Assembly: GCA_017948555.1 (NCBI GenBank)
Contig: JAFMYY010000003.1
Span: 62,001-126,000, forward strand
Length of the DNA stretch: 64,000 nt
From: Cesiribacteraceae bacterium YIM B00369
Lineage (GTDB): Bacteria; Bacteroidota; Bacteroidia; Cytophagales; Cyclobacteriaceae
Direction: 5' to 3'
Shown: positions 59,535 to 64,000 of the stretch, piece by piece
Layout: each line of letters starts with the position of its first letter
Position numbering within the stretch: position 1 is the first letter of the stretch
Notes under the pieces: generated by a model
Database searches by the model: none
The model's input: the letters and a program-made list of their open reading frames with translations, nothing else
Told to the model about the DNA's origin: nothing
Made by a program: the position numbers and the translations under genes

Positions 59535-60641
59535 TTATATTTTTCCTAATCTTTCCATCATTCCTATAATCTTCTCATTTGCAAGCTTTTTCGCCTCATC
59601 AAAACCATCAGCCCCGGTTATGCGGCTGCCCACACTAAAGTGGTAGAAAAGCCTGGAGTAATCTTCCAGAGCAGCAAAAGTTATTTTAGTATAATCGGTA
59701 AAAATAAACTGCAGCACATTAGCCTTAGGCAATGTTGTTTTTGTTTTCTTGGCATTCATCAGGTTGTAAGAATAAGCCTTTTCAAAATCATTTACTACCC
59801 TTACCTGATTTCCAAAAAGAACATCGGAAGTTTGCTTCCGCAATTCAACCATTATATTCTTAATGTACTTTTCACCTTTCTCATCATCTCTGCTTATGGT
59901 AAAGCTTTTCTCATGATAAAATCCGTATTGCCTGTAAAGTTGTATCAGGAAATCAAAAAGAGTTTTACCATCCTTTTTTAAAGCTAAAGCTTTTTCTGCC
60001 AGTAATTCAACAGCATAATCAATGCTTTCCTGCGGAGAACGCCCCGGGAATAATATATGATTAGCCTCATCGGCAGCCATAAGCACAGTATATTCCTCCT
60101 GGTATTCTTCCAAAGCAGCAGTTAATTCGGCTAAACCGGAATAAGTCTGGATACTTTTCACCTCTTTATAAGCTGCCTGTACCTCACAGGCATCGGTAAG
60201 AACAATTGAACGCAGGATTACCGGCTCTTTTTCGCCTTCAGCAGCATCTTTCGATTTAAATTGCTCAAGTGCAATTTCTGACACTAAAAGCACAATCTGG
60301 TGCGGGGTAAATAACTGCAGGTTGCCCTGCTCTCCATTTTTCGCACAAACTCCCAGCTGGTCCTGACCTTCATTGGTAAAAAACAGCACTTCTGCACCTG
60401 ATTCACGGGCTGCTTTAAGGCTCCCGGAAACCATTTTAAAGTTTACCAAATCAAAGTCAACACCGGCGGCTACATTTTCCCTGGCTGTCTGCAAATCCAC
60501 CTCACCTGATAATTCCAGTTCAGGATGCTTTTTTAAGGCAGATGCAAGTGCCCCTGAAGCATGCTGAGTGAAAATTTTAAGAGGTGCCAGCCTTTCCTGA
60601 TCTGTAAGCGTTTCCGGATGTTCTACCTGATTTGTGTCCAT
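59535..60641 (-). CDS. pseudo-phosphohexomutase: phosphoglucomutase-like fold lacking the catalytic domain and active-site loops
   Basis: A 368-residue protein that aligns by eye with domains 2-4 of phosphoglucomutase/phosphomannomutase. SGSLKAARESGAEVLFF precedes TNEGQDQL (89-96) at the place of the metal loop NDPDADRL. TYSGLAELTAALEEYQEEY leads into AADEA (189-193) at the place of the sugar-binding GEES loop. LFDFLIQLYRQYGFYHEKSF is the usual pre-domain-4 segment. NVLQFIFTDYTKITF is followed by AALEDYS (323-329) instead of the phosphate-binding RPSGTEP loop, then FYHFSVG. Domain 1 with the catalytic serine is absent: residues 1-20 are a short acidic tail. The gene is intact, has a terminator and looks maintained, so it is a pseudoenzyme and not a pseudogene. 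Possible role as regulator or scaffold; partner unknown. Confidence 0.7.
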   Translation of the reverse strand: MDTNQVEHPETLTDQERLAPLKIFTQHASGALASALKKHPELELSGEVDLQTARENVAAGVDFDLVNFKMVSGSLKAARESGAEVLFFTNEGQDQLGVCAKNGEQGNLQLFTPHQIVLLVSEIALEQFKSKDAAEGEKEPVILRSIVLTDACEVQAAYKEVKSIQTYSGLAELTAALEEYQEEYTVLMAADEANHILFPGRSPQESIDYAVELLAEKALALKKDGKTLFDFLIQLYRQYGFYHEKSFTISRDDEKGEKYIKNIMVELRKQTSDVLFGNQVRVVNDFEKAYSYNLMNAKKTKTTLPKANVLQFIFTDYTKITFAALEDYSRLFYHFSVGSRITGADGFDEAKKLANEKIIGMMERLGKI

Positions 60642-61025
60642 ATTTATTTATCATTTAATGTTATTGCATTTTCAATTCAGGTACCTGCCTGCCACTTAAG
60701 CACATACCCTCTTTTTTTTAACCCCTCATTAAAGAAGTACGTTCAAAAAAACCGCTTATTTGTAAAAGCTTTAAGGGAAGACATACCACTACACCCCCCA
60801 GTCTTTGAACCGGCACTACAAAACCTTTATATTTTTCTGATTTTTTGAGCAGAATTTGCTCATAGGCAAGTACCAATAAAGGCAATTTTAAAGATAAAAG
60901 ACAGGAATTCCTAGTATTTCCGCTTTTACTTAGTTTTAAGGGCATTGAGCACAAACCACTACTTTTAAGTTTCCGGCATAAAGTCAGCTGATGGTGAAAG
61001 TGCTTTTGAAGGGCTTTTCACTTAA
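60642..61025. other. non-coding gap
   Basis: About 380 bp upstream of the pseudo-mutase gene, AT-rich in the first 300 bp. No ORF, RNA or repeat recognised. Confidence 0.4.
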
Positions 61026-61068
61026 AAAGGAAAGCCGCTGATCCTGTACCAGCGGCTTTCCTTTTTTA
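61026..61068. terminator. terminator after the GH3 gene
   Basis: AAAGGAAAGCCGCTG pairs perfectly with CAGCGGCTTTCCTTT (15-bp arms about 61026-61040 and 61050-61064) with A- and T-rich flanks. It can act in both directions; it lies about 90 bp beyond the GH3 stop. Confidence 0.9.
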
Positions 61069-61153
61069 ACTTCAGCAAAGCTAAACAATTTTTAATGGTA
61101 AATCATTTGCCAAAACAGCCTGCACCTCAAGCCGGAATAAACCAGCCGTTCAC

Positions 61154-63427
61154 CTACTCCACATAGGTGGTTGTTGCTTTCAGGTTGCCCACCATAAGCT
61201 CAAAATCTCCTGCTTCTGTTACCCACTGCCCTTCCTCGTTTACAAAGGCCAGCTCTCCGGGAGTAATGGTAAACTGCACTTCTTTCTCCTCTCCGGGGGA
61301 AAGGCTAATTTTAGTAAACGCCCTCAGCCTTTTTGCTGCCGGCGTTATGCTGGCATAAAGGTCACGGCTGTAAAGCTCCACCGCTTTCTGTCCTGCACGC
61401 GCGCCCGTATTTTTCACCCTCACGCTTACCTCCAGTTCATCACCTGCTCCAAAGCTTGTTTTATTAACCTTCAAATCTGAAAACTCAAAGGTTGTATAGC
61501 TCAGGCCATGCCCGAACGTCCACTGGGGGTTAAAACCTCCCTCGCCATAGGTATTAGGCTTATCTTCGCGGATTCTTTCGGTTCCTTTATGGTCATACAG
61601 CACCACATCGCCTGAATAGCGCGGGTAGGTAAAGGGCAACACTCCGCCCGGGTTATGATCGCCAAAAAGAACATCAGCAATGGCGGGGCCGCCGAAAGTT
61701 GAGGGGCGATATGCCAGCAGCACCGCACTCATATCCGGCTCAATGGAAGATATAATGCGGGGCCTCCCCTGGGTAAGTACCAGAATAACAGGCTTACCGG
61801 TTTCTTTGGCCGCTCTGGCCAGTGCCAGCTGCTTTTCGTCCATATTAAGATCATCAATTACGCCGGGGCTTTCTGCATAAGCCTTCTCACCCAGGCAAAG
61901 AATGATAGCCTGAACATCACGGGCATCCTGCTTTAATTGCGCAATATTATAATTAGCTTCAGCTTCAAAATCAGCCACAGAACGGCTCAGCACATTTGCC
62001 TGCCCCAGCTCATTCCTGAGGGCCTCCACAATGGTTAAAGCTTTTTCAGGATACTGGCTCTCATCGCTTCCCTGCCAGATGTACGACCAGCTGCTGTGCA
62101 GTGTCCCCAGTGAGTTGGCACCAGGACCTGCCACCAGTACTTTTGTATTTTTATCCAGTGGAAGCGCCTGCCCTTCATTTTTCAGTAAGGTAAGGCTTTC
62201 AAGAGCCGCCTGCCTGGCAACGTTGTCGTATTCGGGAAGCTGCAGTCTGTTTTTAAGTTCCTCCTTCGGGAACGGATTATCCAAAAGGCCAAGCTTTTCC
62301 TTCAGGTTCAGGATCCGGCGTACCGAAACATCAATACGCTCCTCCGAAATAGTTCCTTCCTTCACCAGCTCCACGAGCAAATCGTAGAAAGAATAATCCA
62401 CAGGCACCATGCTCATATCAAGGCCTGCCTCTACAGCTATGCGTACAGCTTCTTTTGGTGTGGCAGCCACGCGGTGGCGGGTATGCAGGCGTATCACATC
62501 TTCCCAGTCCGATACAGCCACGCCTTCAAAGCCAAGCTCATCCCGGAGAATGGTGGTCAGGTAATATTTACTTCCATGAACAGGCACTCCGTTAACCTCA
62601 CCGGAGTTAATCATTACCGTAGCCGCACCAGCTTCCACCGCTGCTTTAAAAGGAGGCAGTACCCATTCGCGCAGCATGGTTTCAGGAATGTAAGAAGGAG
62701 TTCTGTCCTTACCGGTAGCCGGCAGCGAATAACCCAGAAAGTGTTTCATACAGGAAGCGACGGTATGGTCCTGGTTCAGGCCATCCTGCTCATACCCCCT
62801 GATAGTGGCCACACCCATCGTTTTCACCAGATACACATCTTCCCCAAAAGTTTCCTCGAAACGGGGCCACAGAGGCTGCCTGCCAATATCCAGTACCGGA
62901 TCGAAGTTCCACGGAAGGCCGGCGGCGCGGGTTTCTGCAGCTGTAATTTCGGCAATCCGGCGGGCTATTTCAGGATTACGGCTGGCTGCAGTACCTATGT
63001 TATGAGGGAAAAGCGTTGAGCCTTTAATATAGTTGGCTCCATGAATGGCGTCGATTCCATAAATTACCGGAATACCCAGGTGGGATTCTTCTGTAGCTAC
63101 CGTCTGGATAGCGGTAAGGATTTCGTGCCACTGATCTATAGTATAGGCACTGCCTTTCACATTAAGAATGGAGCCAACATTTTTCTCAAGGAGGGCGGTA
63201 CGGAGCTTCTCCATATCCACTACAGTGGTTTCATCATCTTCCAGAATAAGGTCAATAGTTACCTGGGTCATCTGCCCCACCTTTTCTTCCACTGTCATTA
63301 CAGACAAAAGGCTGTCGACTCTGCTTGTTATGGCTGTAGCTGTGCTGGCAGAGGGCTGTGGAACACCACAGTACTGCAACAGCAGCGCAACGGAAAATAC
63401 CATTAAAAAAGATCTGTTACGATTCAT
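61154..63427 (-). CDS. GH3 beta-glucosidase lipoprotein
   Basis: Exo-acting beta-glucosidase of 757 residues that would release glucose from cello-oligosaccharides or other beta-glucans. The N-terminus has a lipobox-like LLQYC (Cys20), so it is probably an outer-membrane or periplasmic lipoprotein. The TIM-barrel domain (about 35-360) shows GIDAIHGANYIKGSTLFPHN, KHFLGYS and the nucleophile motif GVAVSDWEDV (Asp near residue 305). The GH3 C-terminal alpha/beta domain (about 400-620; LLKNEGQALPLDKNTKVLVAGPGA) and a fibronectin-like domain (about 660-755) follow. The GH9 gene upstream on the same strand suggests joint action on cellulose-like substrates. Confidence 0.93.
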   Translation of the reverse strand: MNRNRSFLMVFSVALLLQYCGVPQPSASTATAITSRVDSLLSVMTVEEKVGQMTQVTIDLILEDDETTVVDMEKLRTALLEKNVGSILNVKGSAYTIDQWHEILTAIQTVATEESHLGIPVIYGIDAIHGANYIKGSTLFPHNIGTAASRNPEIARRIAEITAAETRAAGLPWNFDPVLDIGRQPLWPRFEETFGEDVYLVKTMGVATIRGYEQDGLNQDHTVASCMKHFLGYSLPATGKDRTPSYIPETMLREWVLPPFKAAVEAGAATVMINSGEVNGVPVHGSKYYLTTILRDELGFEGVAVSDWEDVIRLHTRHRVAATPKEAVRIAVEAGLDMSMVPVDYSFYDLLVELVKEGTISEERIDVSVRRILNLKEKLGLLDNPFPKEELKNRLQLPEYDNVARQAALESLTLLKNEGQALPLDKNTKVLVAGPGANSLGTLHSSWSYIWQGSDESQYPEKALTIVEALRNELGQANVLSRSVADFEAEANYNIAQLKQDARDVQAIILCLGEKAYAESPGVIDDLNMDEKQLALARAAKETGKPVILVLTQGRPRIISSIEPDMSAVLLAYRPSTFGGPAIADVLFGDHNPGGVLPFTYPRYSGDVVLYDHKGTERIREDKPNTYGEGGFNPQWTFGHGLSYTTFEFSDLKVNKTSFGAGDELEVSVRVKNTGARAGQKAVELYSRDLYASITPAAKRLRAFTKISLSPGEEKEVQFTITPGELAFVNEEGQWVTEAGDFELMVGNLKATTTYVE

Positions 63428-63509
63428 AGCTGATTAAAATTGAAATTCTATAGTTAAGGTAAAAGTGATAACAAAGTGAACCCTTCAATGCTGAAATAAA
63501 AGATAGCCA

Positions 63510-63552
63510 GCCTCCAGACTAAGTCAGGCGGAAGCCGGCTTAGTCTGGAGGC
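63510..63552. repeat. perfect 14-bp stem-loop between GH9 and GH3 genes
   Basis: GCCTCCAGACTAAG (63510-63523) and its exact complement CTTAGTCTGGAGGC (63539-63552) enclose a 15-nt loop. It follows the GH9 stop by 122 bp on the minus strand. No long T-run is present, so it may be an mRNA-stabilising hairpin or a weak terminator. Confidence 0.7.
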
Positions 63553-63673
63553 TACAAAACAAGTCATGCATGATTTGCACTTCTGCTTATATTAAAACAC
63601 ACACCATTTCCGCTGTAAACCCTTCACAATAAAAGGAATCCGGAAACCAACCACAAACAGGAGGCAGTTAAAT

Positions 63674-64000
63674 TTAATTACCTTTACCTTTCGTGTATCC
63701 CGCTTCCTGCTTCAGCGCTTCCATGGCCGATAATAGATACACAAAAGGAGCATTCCAGTTGATGGCTATTTCGTTAGAGGCATAAGAGCAAACCTCATCC
63801 ACATAAGATTCATCCGCTGCTTTTGAAGGGTAGGCACAGCCATCCTGCTGCCCCGGATTAGGACCACCTGCCAGTAAACCCGGAACAGGGGCCTCCACCC
63901 CATCGGATTCTGAAGGACGATGATGAGGATGCATGGGTGTTTTATCACCGTAACCGGTCAGGAAGGAAAAGCCTGTTGCATTTCTTCCGAGGAGATAATC
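63674..64000 (-). CDS. GH9 endoglucanase, C-terminal part (truncated by window end)
   Basis: C-terminal 108 residues of a glycoside hydrolase family 9 cellulase whose 5' part lies beyond the window. The reading frame continues open to 64000. It shows the family's terminal motifs: DYLLGRNATG, then MHPHHRPS (the substrate-binding His/Arg), VPGLLAGGPNPGQQD and the catalytic acid region SYVDEVCSYASNEIAINWNAP (acid Glu in NEIAINWNAP). It precedes the GH3 gene by about 250 bp. Together they suggest hydrolysis of cellulose, lichenin or other beta-1,4-glucans. Signal and N-terminal modules cannot be seen. Confidence 0.9.
   Translation of the reverse strand, partial: DYLLGRNATGFSFLTGYGDKTPMHPHHRPSESDGVEAPVPGLLAGGPNPGQQDGCAYPSKAADESYVDEVCSYASNEIAINWNAPFVYLLSAMEALKQEAGYTKGKGN

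Overview
The window is chromosomal DNA from a member of the Bacteroidota, most likely a free-living, polysaccharide-degrading Cytophagia-type bacterium. The grounds are a giant secreted protein with a type IX secretion C-terminal sorting domain, a TonB-dependent receptor with an N-terminal carboxypeptidase-regulatory-like domain paired with a DUF4249 lipoprotein, a SpoIIE phosphatase with a beta-propeller sensor, a SiaC/DUF1987 protein, Gfo/Idh oxidoreductases with twin-arginine signals, and the near absence of Shine-Dalgarno sequences. I cannot name a genus.

Layout. 0-3.5 kb: an operon for uptake of a small anion through an NrtABD/CynABD-type ABC transporter, ending in cyanase, so a cyanate-use operon. 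3.6-10.6 kb: two secreted Gfo/Idh/MocA oxidoreductases, a two-domain DUF1080 lipoprotein and a membrane-anchored propeller-cytochrome c, which together look like periplasmic oxidation and cleavage of sugars or glycosides. 10.6-19.3 kb: one 2888-residue repeat-rich exported protein in which a five-unit block has been duplicated in tandem. 19.6-32.2 kb: a six-gene minus-strand operon encoding a HEAT-repeat membrane protein, a propeller-SpoIIE PP2C phosphatase, a protein of three TIR-like or flavodoxin-like domains, a STAND NTPase with WD40 repeats, a TPR-beta-barrel outer membrane protein and a lipoprotein. It is divergent from a SiaC-type phospho-switch protein and followed by OmpA and TerB-like genes. 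This is the best candidate for an undescribed system: a phosphatase/SiaC switch genetically tied to a STAND/TIR-like module.

35-49 kb: a looser mixture of an esterase, a YsnF/DUF2382 stress protein, an AraC regulator, two alpha/beta hydrolases, small outer membrane proteins, an M23 peptidase, a membrane protein/XRE regulator pair and a DUF4249-TonB receptor operon bracketed by two inverted IS-end fragments, next to tRNA-Arg(CCU). 49.5-60.6 kb: a HAD dehalogenase, a VKOR-like protein, a GDSL hydrolase, a GH43 remnant, a zinc/cadmium P-type ATPase with a Fur-family regulator and a perfect 7-3-7 palindrome between them, two tandem DUF421 proteins each ending in a zinc ribbon, an SPW-VKOR-SPW membrane fusion, dodecin, and a striking pseudo-enzyme: a phosphohexomutase fold that has lost its catalytic domain and every remaining active-site loop. 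61-64 kb: GH3 beta-glucosidase and the end of a GH9 endoglucanase, both for beta-glucan breakdown.

Most transcription units end in clear hairpin terminators, listed individually. No rRNA, CRISPR array, prophage or intact transposon was seen.
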